Below are positions 43,849 to 55,737 of a stretch of 64,000 bases of DNA, piece after piece. Under the pieces are notes generated by a model. It was not told the origin of the DNA, ran no database searches, and saw nothing but the letters and a program-made list of their open reading frames with translations. This DNA comes from Phytophthora quininea (Eukaryota > Oomycota > Peronosporomycetes > Peronosporales > Peronosporaceae), in assembly GCA_011947345.1 (NCBI GenBank), contig JAAVTG010000369.1:1-64000 (forward strand), in the 5' to 3' direction. The position numbers and the translations under genes are program-made. Within the stretch, counting starts at the first letter, position 1. Every line of letters starts with the position of its first letter.

Positions 43849-44284
43849 GGTAGCTGAGGTGATGCTGACTCATCGTCACTTCGGCCAACTGCGCGGGGTA
43901 ACTTAGCAAATACAGGCTATTCTTCATCCCGCATCCAAATGAGTCGGAAGCGCATGTAGCCTCTCCGCGGCTGGAAACACGCGAATTGGATAGGGCTCCT
44001 CAGCCAAGAGCCATACAGCCATACAACACCGATACGGCTCTTCAGCCAAGGGCCATACAGCCACGCAACACGGATAAGGTTTTTCAGCCAAGAGTCATAC
44101 AGCCATTCGCAACGAATACGAACCCCCGACCATCGGCCGGGTCGCCGTGCGTAGCGACGGCGGGACCAACTCCAGCGTCTGCTACGCGGACCGATCAGCC
44201 CACACCGTCAGGGCTGGACCCACTGACGCGGCGAAGCAGCATCTGGGGCACTAGCGGCATTCAAGTGAGCGCGACAAATTTCCG

Positions 44285-46499
44285 GTGGTTGATGTAGCCG
44301 GCGGCTATTTGCCGACAGCACCTGGAGCCGACCAACCCGCTATCACCGCACGCTCCATGCGGGTCGCAGCCGCAAGCAATGTCCTCGCACTCCCGGTGGC
44401 GGCGGACAAGGGCGTCCGACCGGTTATACGACATGTTGTGCAACCCACGACGGTGTCCTTGCTGATGCGGAAAGCTGCTGGGCGGTCCAGTTGTCTGCGT
44501 CACCAGCGGCGACGTACACTGGACCGAGCATTGTCGCGGCACGGCCTTGCCCTTTATCCGCCTGGATTCCCCACCTGTGCCGGTTTGGGACCAAGCACCA
44601 AGTTTCTACTGGATGTTCCCCTCAAACGGGTTCTATCCGAGTTTATCCGCCGTACACAGGTGCCGTTAGCGCAGTTTGTCGAGCTGGTGCGGGGCCAGTC
44701 GGCCGATGATTATCGCCCGAACAAGCACATCGTGCCCAGTGTCGTTTCCTCTTTGTGCGAGGGTTACCCCCAGCTAGATCGCCTCCAGCAGTATACCGCC
44801 GAAGGCGTCCGACTCCATCTTACCCGGCCACTCCAGAAACAGTTGTCGCCGCCCCGCAATCATGGGTCCGCCACCGATCGGCTCAATGTTCTTCGGAAGA
44901 ACATTCGTAAAGAGCAAGACGTGGGTCGCTGTCTCGTTCTTGACCTGGATATCCTCCAGTTGTGGCCCGAGGTATTTTCAGCCCGTTCGGTGTCGTTGAC
45001 AAAGGGGACGGTAATCCCCAAACCACCGGTCGCGTTATCCATGATCTCTCCTTCCCCGACGGGGACTCAGTGAATGACATTACGGACCAGAGCAGCATTC
45101 CGCCGGCCGAGTACCGCCATTGCGACACCGTTGCCTCGGAGATTGATCGTCTTAAGGAGGAGGATCCAGATACCCCCGTCAAACTCATGGCGGGTGACGT
45201 GGCCTCCGCATTTCGCAACGTGAGCATCCACAGCGACAGTGTCTACGCGTTTGCTGGCCACATCCCGGAGGACGACGCCCTCATCATCGAACTTTCCGCC
45301 CCCTTCGGTTGGACGGGATCACCTGGTGTATACGAAGTTTTCGGCGGTGGCATTGCCCATGCCCACGGTCGCCATTTCAACTCCATTTCTCCGTCGGGTT
45401 TCTTCAACTATCACTGGGTTGACGACCACATCAACGTGGCCCGAGATATCGGCTCGAACTGCGCCGACATTGACAGATCGCTGCGGTTCGTTATGACAGC
45501 CCTCCTGGGCAATGAAGCTGTCAACGAGGACAAGTTCACCCCTGGGCGTCCAGCTGCACAGTACTTGGTCTCCACTTCGATGCAATTCGCGGTCGGGTGT
45601 CCATGCCCGCTGCCAAAATTGATAAGGCGCGAGCCCTAGTGGCCCAGGCATTCCACGCGCACAGGCTCTCGCGTAAGGAGTATCGCTCTCTTATGGGGAG
45701 CCTTCGTCACGTTGCCACGTGCATCCGGCCTGCACGCCCATTCCTGCAGCGGCTGCGCCGCCAGGAGTCGCGGCTCAATCGGTTCCAGAGCGTTCGTGTC
45801 CCGGACAGCATGAAACAGGATCTCGTGTGGTGGTGGCGCATTCTGCACGCGCCGGATCTCAATGGAGTCCCACTCGCGTACTTCAATACGCTACCGGATC
45901 CGCATGTGCTGGTTGAAATGGATGTGAGCGATTATGGTCTGTGCGCCCTGGATACTCGGTCGTCGGCGGCCCTGATGTACTCATTTTCGGCCGAGGAGCG
46001 CGGCCTGATAGCGGCTTTCAAATCTGGCGTCCCCAATGGGTTTGATATTAACTACCACGAGTTGCTTTCCTGTGCATTCGCGGCGCACACTTGGGACCGT
46101 CGGTGGTCTCGGCTTCGCAGTTCCAACGATCAGCTGGTTCACGCCCGCTTCAGCATTGATAATACTTCGGCGGTAGCGTGGCAAATTCGCTTGCAATCGG
46201 GTAACCCTCGTGCCCAACATATTATACGACTACTCGGCCACTACGAGACACTATTCGGCATTAGCTTTTCCGCACGTCCCGTGGCCGAAGTTACTAACAC
46301 GCGTGCTGACGCTGGATCCCGCCTCTCCGCTAACCCGATGTATGCTTCCCGGTATTCTTCGCTAACTCGTGGCTGGTCCCAGGTGTCCCCGTCGATCGAC
46401 ACCGGTGGGCTCGCGATGATCTGGCACTCTATCTCCGACAGCACTCAGTTGCCGACTCCACCTTCTCCAAGTACAGCTCCGCCCTGCGGAAGTGGGTAG
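44285..46499 (+). pseudogene. DIRS-like reverse transcriptase and RNase H
   Basis: Frame 44285-45073 has a pre-RT region ending in VGRCLVLDLD. Frame 44962-45639 carries RT motifs: GIFSPFGVVDKGD, GRVIHDLSFPDGDSVND, VKLMAGDVASAFRNV (catalytic Asp), APFGWTGSPGVYE and NYHWVDDHINVA (VDD active site). Frame 45597-46499 carries the connection and RNase H (LVEMDVSDYGLCAL, NYHELLSCAFA, IDNTSAVAW, TRADAGSRLS). Frameshifts near 44,970 and 45,600 separate the frames. RT motifs are intact. Confidence 0.82.
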
Positions 46500-47449
46500 C
46501 TTGGGCTTCTCGTTCCGGTATCGATCCATGGTTGCATTGGCTCCCGCTGGTTGCGCGCGTCCAGGCGATCTCCGATTTTGTCTTGCATGGTTTTCAACAC
46601 GGCTTCGGCTCTGGTGGCCCCATCCGCAGCTCTACCATCGCTGCTACATTACACGGAGTGCGCCATTTTTCGCCGCCGCTGGTCATGACTTTCCGGCTAC
46701 GCACCCACACAATGCAATGCTGCTCAAAGGGATCGGCCGTTTGAATACGTCCCCGCGCCACAAGACCCCCGTCTCAATCCGCACTCTCGAGTTGTGCTTT
46801 CAGACCCTCAGCTTGGCCGACCCCGTGATCAGGCATTGTGGGGGTGGTGTGCCTCGCGTTTTTCTTCTTATTACGGCGCTCGGAAATCGTGGCGATTACC
46901 AGCTCCAGTTTCGAGTGGTTTGCTCTCACAGCCGGTGACTTAATAGTGGTGGACCGATACGGAATGCCAACATTCTTGGCAGAACATGCCGATGCCGTGC
47001 ACATCAGACTTCGGGGCTCGAAGACGAATCAACGGGGTGCCCCAACAAACCGCATGTTAAAGCGATCGGGCCACCGATTCCTATGCCCGGTTATCGGAGC
47101 TCTAATGCTACTCCAGGCGCATGGAGACTTACCCGCGTCGATCCCAGCGGCTGTTTTCATGGGTGCCAGCAAGACGCCGTCATGTATTTCGACGACTCAC
47201 CTCAACTCTGCCATCAAGGCGGCAGCCAGTGCCGCCGGGGAGGATCCAGCAAGTTTTAGTTCGCACTCGTTGCGCGCTGGCGGAGCTACACACATGTACA
47301 GGGCGGGGATTGACACGCTTACGATCCAATTTCATGGACGCTGGGTGTCAGACACATACAAGGTGTACACGCGACTGTGCAATGAATCAGTGGCAATGAT
47401 TTCTGGACAACTCGTGGCCGGTGCCAAGGACGTCTCAATCCTGCACTGA
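46492..47449 (+). CDS. DIRS-like tyrosine recombinase
   Basis: The C-terminal catalytic domain is open at 46838-47449 (203 aa) and contains the full set of residues: FLLRRSEI (first Arg), SSHSLRAGGATH (HxxR), HGRWVSDTYKVYTR (His/Trp and nucleophilic Tyr). The N-terminal SAM-like part lies in shifted frames upstream (SKYSSALRKWVAWASRSG, near 46,480, and HPHNAMLLKGI, near 46,730). It would integrate a circular cDNA by recombination, replacing an integrase. Apart from upstream frameshifts the catalytic domain looks functional. Confidence 0.82.
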
Positions 47450-47560
47450 GGTACATCGTCGCTGCCGCAAAATTGGGGCTCTCATCCCTTCACGGATTGA
47501 GCTCTCGGCAGCTAGATGTACCTAACTAATGAAGAGTCGTTGACCACATAACTGTGGAAA

Positions 47561-47787
47561 CCTGCTGGACAACGGCCAGCACTGCCTGGCGTCCGCTTCC
47601 GTCCTCGCGCCATGGCGACTTGCGCAGTGGTTTTGTTACCTGACAGCACTGGCCCCTGAGCAAAACTAGTTCTGTCCGCTTGAACAAATGGCTTAAAGTG
47701 AGGTTTTATCATGTGGCTACATTGATATGATTGGCTCTTTCGTCTGTCCGGATGTACAAAATGTCCGGATGCACAAATGTTCTACAG
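47561..47787 (-). pseudogene. pogo-2 5' end
   Basis: Right terminal repeat (47769-47787), a 5' untranslated stretch and the first 19 codons of the pogo-2 transposase from ATG near 47614. The frame is interrupted by the DIRS-like element at TTTCCA. Confidence 0.6.
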
Positions 47788-47789
47788 TA

Positions 47790-48852
47790 TGTAAATGAGT
47801 GGTGGAGAGGCAGATGGCTACAGAGTCGAAACTCTATACAGTTAAGAGTTTCGTGTAACCTCCAAAGTCAACGCACGGTTATGACTTTCGTGTAACCCCG
47901 TTAGCACGCCATTCAGTGGACATTATCTTCTGCTGTCATGAGATGCCGGAATGCGGTCTTGTGCGTCCGGACCTCCAATGTTGGATAGCGTTGATGCAAA
48001 TCTTCAATTTGATCGGCTAGGACGACAACGTAGTGATATTGAATTGCTGGCGCACAATTTTTGTCAAAGGACTGGTTCGTTGTTTCCAGGCCGAAATGAT
48101 AGATCGTGGATTAAACGGGTTTCGACAGCAGGGTCGACGTCCTTCTTCTCGACTGCACCGAAGGGGCTGCAGATTACATTGGTCTAGCGTTGCAAGATGC
48201 CGTCGTCGACCAACATGTATCGACCGCTATCTTGACCGTCCCGGATATTTTGAAGAACCGTACGTAGATGTCGCTGATAGGATCGATGATTCTTGGGATG
48301 CGGTCGGTTCAGAGGAGCACAGTTCCACCTTGGCTCAATGCCACGTTGCATAATCGACACGACCATTTAGGCGTGTTGATATCCTTTGAGTAGAGATTTC
48401 GCTATAGCTGGCTAAAAACGTTATTGGCTCGCGGATCATGACTTGTTTCGCCCCGAACAAGCTGTGCTGCTGCTACGACGTCCAGGTTGAATTTTGAACG
48501 AGACCAGATAGGGAATACTGAGCGGTTTTGTCGATTCCAAGGGAAGGTCGACCGCGCCGGAATATCATTTGTCATAACAGGCTCGTCGAACTTCTTGTTC
48601 CTTGATCCTGATTTGAAAGTGCTGGCACTCGAAAATTCCTGCCATTATCATACACAATAGGAGGGGGTCATTGTACTTGTATTCGCCGGTAGGGCGGAGG
48701 TTGAGCATTGGTGCCTGAATCGGTGGTACATTGACTGTGCTGTTGAATGGGGTGTTGTTTCCGAGAACGCCGTAGCCCGGTCATCGTCCCGGTGGCTTCA
48801 TAACAACGCATGCTCCGTTTTAAGTCTTCCAAAGCGCCGACGAATTACGCTT
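47790..48852. other. 1.06-kb spacer, no recognised gene
   Basis: Frames at 47951-48187 and 48033-48353 overlap and have no motif I recognise. Probably decayed sequence. Confidence 0.4.
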
Positions 48853-49098
48853 TTGTTAAGGTTGCACCGCTCGAGCACGGTTCGGGACCGGTGGCACGGT
48901 TCAAGTGGAACCGTTCCCTGATTGGTTGGGTCCCAGGACCAAGCACCAGGATGTGCAGGAGATACTGAGGACAAGACAACAAGAAACGACTGGTCAAGGA
49001 GAAGAAGGCAGAGAGGACGAGCAAGTAGGAGAGAAGCTAGCTGTAGAGATTGCAAGCTTTAATTGTAATTCACTTCAGCTTTTGCCAACAAGCCAACA
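48853..49098 (+). repeat. Solo LTR of the Copia element
   Basis: 246 bp nearly identical to the LTRs at 13980 and 18381, flanked by GCTTT on both sides (48848-48852, 49099-49103). A solo LTR arises by recombination between the two LTRs of a full element. Confidence 0.92.
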
Positions 49099-49103
49099 GC
49101 TTT

Positions 49104-49954
49104 TGACTTTAGGATGTAGTGACTCGGATATCATTTGTGGTCCTGTAACCGCTGTTTGATAAGAAGCGAATGCAGAGCTTCTTATCGTCTTTGCTGGATA
49201 TGAGGTCGTCGACATCCTTTGGAATCGGGCAAATGGCACGAGAGTCACTTTGTAGTGCAGTTTGGTGACCACCACTGTTGCTTCCGCATGTGCCGATGGG
49301 CTTACTTGGAATCTCCGTAATTGTCGTGAAGTGGTCATCTGTAGTACACGCTGAAGTTTCCCGTTGTTGATGGATGCGAGGTCGCCAGGCGTCGTGGATG
49401 GGGATGAAATGCATGGTCCAAATTGAATATCATACACTCGTGGGCGATTTTTCTATATCAAATATTGTTATTCGAGTAGAATGGCGCTCCCAGCATTCGA
49501 GACAGCTTCCTGCGCAATGCGCGACGTCCAGCAACACTCCCAGCGACGAAAGCAAAACATACCGAACTTAAGAAGGCGCCCAAGCAACCTCAGTCGGTTC
49601 TGTGATGACGCCAAGGCTCGCTAGCGATTATGGCAAGCTTTCCGGCCCTGATTCCGAGCTCGGGAGCAGTCCAGGCATAGTTGAGCAGATCCTGAGAGCT
49701 AGAGCGAACCCGGCTGCCTTGCGATTCAGAGCGCCAAGATTACGGCACGGCTGCTCTCCTGGGCTGCCCCAGTGGCAGGAGAGAGCAGGCCAAGCACGAG
49801 GACGTGAGTTTAGCTCACTTTGCATTTAGCAAACAAGCGACTAATACACCTTTGTCGTTTGTGGGAGTCTCAGCTCCCAAGCAGAGTCTTTAGTTTCGTG
49901 AGAACTGCACAGGTTCAAGCAACCCCCATATCTGCTGCAGAAGATAGTCAACAA
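49104..49954. other. Spacer, unrecognised
   Basis: A minus frame at 49109-49414 (with SSKDDKKLCIRFLSNSGYRT) is open but not recognised. The region immediately before 49955 is the likely 5' flank of coiled-coil gene B. Confidence 0.35.
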
Positions 49955-50792
49955 ATGTCACCAACTAAACGCTCAACAGGCGGTAGCACCAAGACGCATG
50001 AGATGATGAAGCAGTTCTGGGCCGACGTGAGCGAGCTTCACGAGATATTGGCGATCAATAGTGTGACGCTGGATGACCTTTGCCGAGCGAGCAAGGATCA
50101 CCAACAGAGACCCAAGCACAATGGGGAGGCCATCTTGCCACCAAGAAGCTCCTTTCGGCGTATGAGGAGAGAATTTCGACTCATGTGGAAAGGGTTTCGG
50201 CTCATTCAAAGAGAGTCTCGGTCCATGCGAAGAATGTTTTAGCTTTCGAGAAGAGAATCCTGTCGAATGAAAGGAGGATCGTGGCGAACGAACAGAGCGT
50301 TCAGGCTAACGAGAAGAGCCTTCTGGAGCAGGAGGAGGTTTTTGCGGATCTGGCCAAGACCAAGATCGCGCAGGGCCAGAAGCTCCAGGAACACCAGGCA
50401 GCGCTCGACCACATACGACTGGAGGTGGATGCCATAACCGATAGCCTCAATGCCATGGATCAGCGGCTGGGAGAGCAACGCCCAGAGCTCAACTACCTGG
50501 TGTCGTGTTGTGGAGCTGATCACGAAGTGACACTGCGCCAAATGTTGGCAAAGTACCGAGACAAGCTATTGGAGAAGGCACCGGCTGATCTTGCACCCCT
50601 GACGAGAAGATCGAGCACCTTCGCAGCAAGTCTGAGCTAGACGAATTGAACGAGTGGGTTCTGGTCGAGTACGAGACCATCTCCAAGAAGATCGTCGGTG
50701 ACCTCCACGTGATAGATATGAAAGCAGTTGTGGAGGGTGGAGAGGCGTCGGGCGAGTACCAGGAATTGCTCCGCCGTTTACGGGGGATGTGA
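49955..50792 (+). pseudogene. Coiled-coil protein B (heptad-repeat protein of unknown function)
   Basis: From ATG 49955 (MSPTKRSTGGSTKTHE) through one frameshift near 50,125 and another near 50,605 to TGA at 50792, about 278 aa. The central part has eight successive seven-residue units (EERISTH, VERVSAH, SKRVSVH, AKNVLAF, EKRILSN, ERRIVAN, EQSVQAN, EKSLLEQ). It is followed by a conserved part (VTLRQMLAKYRDKLLEKAP, ISKKIVGDLHVIDMK) shared with genes A and C. No catalytic or targeting motif is visible. Both shifts are single-base, so the gene may be intact. The 5' end of LINE B begins within about 340 bp downstream. Confidence 0.65.
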
Positions 50793-51128
50793 AGGACGAC
50801 AAAGAGGACGACAAATCTGCTGAGTAGCGGTAAGGAAGATAGGCAGCTCACAGATAAGTCACCAATACTTTTTCAGTTGATCTATTCGAGCTTTCTATCG
50901 ATCGTCCGGTCTTGGTTCTACTTGCTTCCATTGCTGAGCCCGCATCTGGGTCTCGTTTTTCTCGTTAAACTAGCATGCAACCCGCCCGCCATAACTAGTG
51001 GCATCTTGAATTTGCGCCAATTCTACGCTCAGGCGACCTCCCGCCTGAGAACCTACCTGCTCTAACCTCGAATCTGTTATGTCCTCCACCTGAAATGCCT
51101 GCAATGGAAGCAGGCAGAATAAACTAAA

Positions 51129-54100
51129 ATGGTGCACGTCATGGACGTCGGCCAATCCTGTAAAATTCTATCCTGTAATGTACGCGGGGTCAAAGATGGC
51201 GGAAACCTACTGATCTCAGCGCACCTCAAACGCTTTTGTTTTGCGTGTATTCAAGAGACTCGGTTCAAAGACCGACAAAAAGTGCAGAAATTTGAGTATC
51301 TGACTCGACAATGCTTTGGCGGTCGAGTATTTATCACTGACAAAAATGGAGAATGCCAACATCAAGCATATAGCAGAAGTGGCGGAGTGGCAACAATTAT
51401 TCACGGATCGTGCCCGGCGGCTGATACAGCAGAGGTGATATCTGGAGCTACGATCCCGAACCGATACCTACTTGTTCGACTTCGTTGGGGAGGTAAGTGA
51501 TGTTACATTCATAATGTCTATGCGCCGAACGCAGTCACAGAATGCCGTAGACTGTTTGAAATACTCCCAGTAGACTTCGAAGAAAACGCAGTACACTTTG
51601 TGTGTGGAGATTTTAACACGACATTAAACCCAGAAATGGACGCCAGTGCGTCAAACCCGAAACCAGACTCCAGTAGGAACGCGCTACTGCTTTGGTTATC
51701 AGAGATTAATGTGGTAGACGCTTGGAGACTGCACCACCTGCTAGCTCGAATTTACTCAGGACCTCTTCCGAGGATTAATCGCATCGACTATATCTTCTTA
51801 ACAGATGCATTGCTATCAGGGTGCTACCATGACTCAGGCTACTCACATTGGGAACACGGTGGCGATCATCTAGCTCACCACATTGAATTAACTTCGTGGC
51901 ACCACCCCACTGGAACCGGATTTTGAAGATTACCGGCATGGCTCCTCGCCATACCAGAATTACAATTGGATATAGTAAATGAAGCCAAAGCACTGCTGCC
52001 GATTCTCCATGCGTCAAGTAACCCAGGCATAGTGTGGAAGTCGTGGAAAAGGAGAATGAAGGGTTACTTAAAACGTTGCCAGCGGACGCTGCGGTTTACA
52101 GGACACTCTGACCTCAACGCTGCTCGGGAACAAGTTGAAGAATGCGCAGCAGCACCAAGAGATGGATCTGCTAGTGATCAAGATGAGATAAATTATTATT
52201 TCGCGAACCAACACTATAAGGAGTGCAAAGAGGAATGGGAGGCCTTTGGCGCCAGCCGCGGCTTTGAGCAGACGGTATCCAAGGCGGAAAAGAGCAACAA
52301 ATACTTCTTCCGACCTCCACGCTATGAATTGCGAAATACGCCATTTCGCGCAATTCGGAAAGAGGACGGTTCAGTATCCACTGACCCAGCTGACGTCTGT
52401 AGAGGATATCAAGAACACTGGGGAAAATATTTGGTGATGTCCGCTATGCATCTGGCCCCACTGAGACTCATGTCGACAGAGATGCACAACAAAACTACTA
52501 GATAGCATTACTCGCCGTTTGGATGACGATGCAGCCGCCAGCCTCGAAGAAGACCTAACTGTCGAGGAATTTGTAGCGGCAATCAAAACACTAAAGCCCC
52601 ACTCGGCTCCGGGCCCGGATGGGTTTACAAGCGATTTTTACAAACTGGACCCAGAAATATTTGGCGAAATCCTGTTGGTAGTGTTTAAATACCAGCTTGA
52701 GCGTGGAATATTACTTCCACACCAACGATACTCGTCAGTGGTCTTGTTGTTCAAGAAAGGTGGGCGAGACAACCCGGGAACTTCCGCCCGATAAAATTGA
52801 TGCCGGTGGAGGTAAAATTCTATCGCGAGTACTTGTCAACCGACTTCGTCCTCTGATGTCCAAGTTAGTACATCCTGACCAAAAAGGTTTATACCTGGAC
52901 TGTAACGGAGTGTTACATGGCGAGTGACTTGTCACTTGCCCGAGTTGGGTACACTGTGTGGTGCACACCACGTGACACGTGGTGGGTGACTTGGAGCCAC
53001 CCAATCAACGTGAAGTAGGTTTTAGTATAGATATCTTACAGTTTGTATTACAGGCCAAACTGTGCGAGCTCTATTAATACATTCAGTCTTAGATTTACGC
53101 TATCGCTAGTTAGTCCTTGTCAACTCACGTTCACTAGGAGTTTGTATACTTCTTAGCACCTTCCTCTGCGAGAAGTGCTGTGTGACGCCCCGTCACATGG
53201 ACGCTCAATCCACGAACAAATTTTCTTGGTGCGAGACTTGCAACATTTGATGACGTCCCAGAATCATCGAGGCATAGCTACGTTCCTGAATTTCGCGAAA
53301 GCGTAAATCGGCAATACCTATTTCGCGTGCTTGCACGATAAGGGCTTGGCCCGCGATTTCGTTCGTGGATCGAATTAATGTACGAACATACACAATGTTC
53401 GTTGATGATAAATGGGTGGGCCCAAGATGCTCTATCTCCAGCACGCGGTGTTAAACAAGGGGATCCATTATCGCCGTTTCTGTTTGCACTTTACTAGAAC
53501 CACTAGGAAATCTTTTGCGAACCAATCGAGATCTCGGCGTCGAAGTAAATGAGACGCTACGGATTCCTGTGGCATTTTTTGCTGACGATACCGTTCTCTT
53601 CTCAAAGGGAAGACACAATTGGTGAATCAACTGAAGATCGTAGACTGCTACTGCGTGGGATCTGGAGCGCAGCTGAACCACACCAAGAGCGCCATGATGA
53701 GTCTGAATAACAAGTGTCCAGCACCACGTTTGGAGCCGCTTCGATCGTTGAAACGAGGCGAAACAATGCGCTACCTTGGCATACCTTTTGGAAATTTGGA
53801 CACGTCTGAAAAACTCGCGACGCAACTCGATCACAAGATGATTAAACGCTTGCAGCTCTGGAAAGGGCGAGCGCGTACTCTGCTAGGTCGAAGACTAATC
53901 GCTCAAGTTGAGATTTTGTCTATACTTTGGTACTTCACAACTGCGATGATAATTCCCACGCGATTTATAAAGCGATGGCAAGGAATGATAAACTGCTACG
54001 TTCTATACAATCACATTAGTGTCGGGAAAACGGGAGTGAGCATTGTACAAAAAGGACTAGCGACGACACCGCGAGAAATGGACGGAATCGGAGTCCCTGA

Positions 54101-54680
54101 TGTAGCAACAGTAATTCGCCGTCAGCACCTACAGCAGTTGCAGCATTTTGTGGTGACCACCAGTTCCAACTCAGACAGCGATGACAACGTGTGGTTTCGA
54201 CCAATGATCATATAATCCAACTACGCTATGGGGAATTTGCTAGGCCACGATCCAGTGACTTTCTGTTTCAAGACCCACCTCGACCAGCGGGGTGGAGAGC
54301 AACAATGATGCCACTACGGTGACGTCGAACTCTGCACGATTGGGGGCATAATAAATTGGTCGCAACGATTGTCACTGCAAGTTAGCAGACTCAAACAAGT
54401 GCAATTTGCATTGTACAGTCCAATATGGTGGAATAAATCATCCAAATTCCATCTGTGGCCCTCCAGAGAGTTAACACAAACTTCGACGCCATTGGGGTCA
54501 GGTACTACCAAGTTTGGCTGCTTATGTCGTGCACTTGCGGAGAAAAGTTGGACTGTTTTGCCGATTTTCTAGACGAAAATCATTACTGGCCTTCATCGGC
54601 CGCGTTCTTCGCCAAAATATGTTTAACACTTCACCCGATACTCGGATCTGAAGTTGTCCTTACGGATATTTTCGTCTCTA
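51129..54680 (+). mobile_element. LINE retrotransposon B (5'-truncated), interrupted by a solo LTR
   Basis: Same family as LINE A, plus orientation, roughly 75-80% similar in protein. ORF1 is missing or reduced to an unrecognisable remnant before 51129. Contains a 297-bp LTR at 52901-53197. It ends at about 54680, where Gypsy sequence begins. Confidence 0.8.
51129..54680 (+). pseudogene. LINE B ORF2
   Basis: Endonuclease: ILSCNVRGVKDGG, CIQETRF, SGGVATIIHG (51129-51500), CGDFNTTLNPEM and RINRIDYIFLTDALL (51600-51926). RT: TLKPHSAPGPDGFTSDFY (52519-52794), VHPDQKG, then after the solo LTR IFLVRDLQHL, degenerate sequence with stops to about 53,450, ADDTVLFSKG near 53,590, and YLGIPFGN in 53619-54215. 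The tail has GIGVPDVATVIRRQH and QLRYGEFARPRS. It is broken by many stops and frameshifts; clearly inactive. A T-run shortened by one base (about 52888) precedes the LTR insertion. Confidence 0.82.
52901..53197. repeat. Solo LTR (Gypsy-type) in LINE B
   Basis: 297 bp, starts TGTAACGGAGTGTTACA and ends TGTGACGCCCCGTCACA, with target duplication TGGAC on both sides (52896-52900, 53198-53202). The LINE RT reading continues across it (GFIPGR in LINE A; PGRSIHEQ here, apart from one lost T). No internal coding. It starts with the same TGTAACGG as the Gypsy LTR at 61107, but is much shorter and not the same family. Confidence 0.85.
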
Positions 54681-55387
54681 CGTCTACCTGTTGCTAGTAG
54701 CACTGCCACTGGCGCTCTAGACAGCGCATCCGCCACCACGTTTGTTGCCCCAGGTCGGTATGCTATGTCAAAGTCGTACTCTTGCAAGACAAGGGACCAC
54801 CGGTGTAGTCTGCCTGCCAATTCCGTCCGTGTCATGAGCCACTTCAAAGCAGCATGATCAGTCACAATCTCGAATCGCCGGCCGTACACATACGGTCGGA
54901 ACAACTTGACTGCAAACAACAGCCAAACATTCTAGCTCAGTGATCGAGTACTTAGCTTCTGCCGCACTGTTGACTTTGCTAGCGTACGCCACTGGTTGCC
55001 ACCCGCGGCCCTGGTCTTGCATAAGGCAAGCTCCGAGTCCTACTACGCTTGCATCCGTTACCAGCCTGAACGGCAGAGCGAACTGGGGCAGACGAGCAAT
55101 GGCCTCGATGTCAGCATTGCCTTCACTCGTTCAAACGCGAATTGCTGCTGTTCAGTCCAACACCATTCAACGTCCTTCTTCAGCAATCTCGTGAGCGGCT
55201 CCATGATCGATCCGAATCCAGCGACAAACTTCCTATAGTACCCGGCCAAATGTATGAACCGCTTCGCCTCGACGGGATCTTTCGGTCGTGGATATTCAAC
55301 CACCGCCTTCACAAGTCTATCAACCGGCCGTACTCCGTCCGCGCTCAACTGATGCCCAAGGTACTCCATGGAGCTCGAGGCAAACAC
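54680..55387 (-). pseudogene. Gypsy RT connection and RNase H
   Basis: Frame 55058-55387 contains MEYLGHQLSADGVRP and KRFIHLAGYYRKFV (RT thumb/connection). Frame 54623-54919 has RRFEIVTDHAALKWLM and NVVADALSRAP, the RNase H Asp and His-Asp region. It ends at the junction with LINE B, so the protein is truncated before the integrase zinc finger. A frameshift separates the two parts near 55,000. Confidence 0.8.
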
Positions 55388-55737
55388 ACACTTTTAAGCT
55401 TCAGCGTCAATCCTGCAGCCAAAAGCCGTTCTAGCACCACAGCCACCTGGATAATATGCCGTTCCAGTCCACCGCGGGTGAAGATAACGATATCGTCAAG
55501 GTAGACTAGACACGTGACCCATGTCAAACCCCGTAGAACGCCATTCATCACGCGTTGGAATGTACTCGGCGCGTTTATCAGCCCGAACGGCATGCGTACG
55601 AAGCGGTACAGCCCTTGCTTCGTCGTGAAGGCCGTCTTATCACGGTCTTCAGGTGCCACTTCTATCTGCCAATATCCCGCTTTTAGGTCTAGCGTAGTAA
55701 ACATCGGAGCTCCACCTAACGCGTCCAACCTCATCAA
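55345..55737 (-). pseudogene. Gypsy RT palm
   Basis: Contains [31 protein letters not shown] and the active site CLVYLDDIVIF. Separated by single-base shifts from the 815-codon frame upstream and from the connection downstream. Confidence 0.88.

Larger units (their letters stand above)
41809..47554 (+). mobile_element. DIRS-like tyrosine-recombinase retrotransposon
   Basis: 5.75 kb inserted in pogo-2. TGGAAA stands at both borders (41809-41814 and 47555-47560); one copy belongs to the target. Order on the plus strand: gag-like, RT, RNase H, tyrosine recombinase, with no integrase and no LTRs, as in the DIRS/Ngaro group. Ends are defined by the continuity of the pogo-2 sequence across the site. 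Confidence 0.82.
41256..47787 (-). mobile_element. pogo-like element 2, split by a DIRS-like insertion
   Basis: Perfect 19-bp terminal inverted repeats: CTGTAGAACATTTGTGCAT at 41256-41274 and its reverse complement at 47769-47787, each bordered by TA (41254-41255, 47788-47789). Without the 5.7-kb insert the element would be only about 790 bp, so it is also an internally deleted derivative. It carries the start of a pogo-type transposase. Confidence 0.8.

Noticed and set aside
47951..48353. Overlapping plus-strand frames of 78 and 106 codons
   Set aside because: No family motif; probably decayed sequence.
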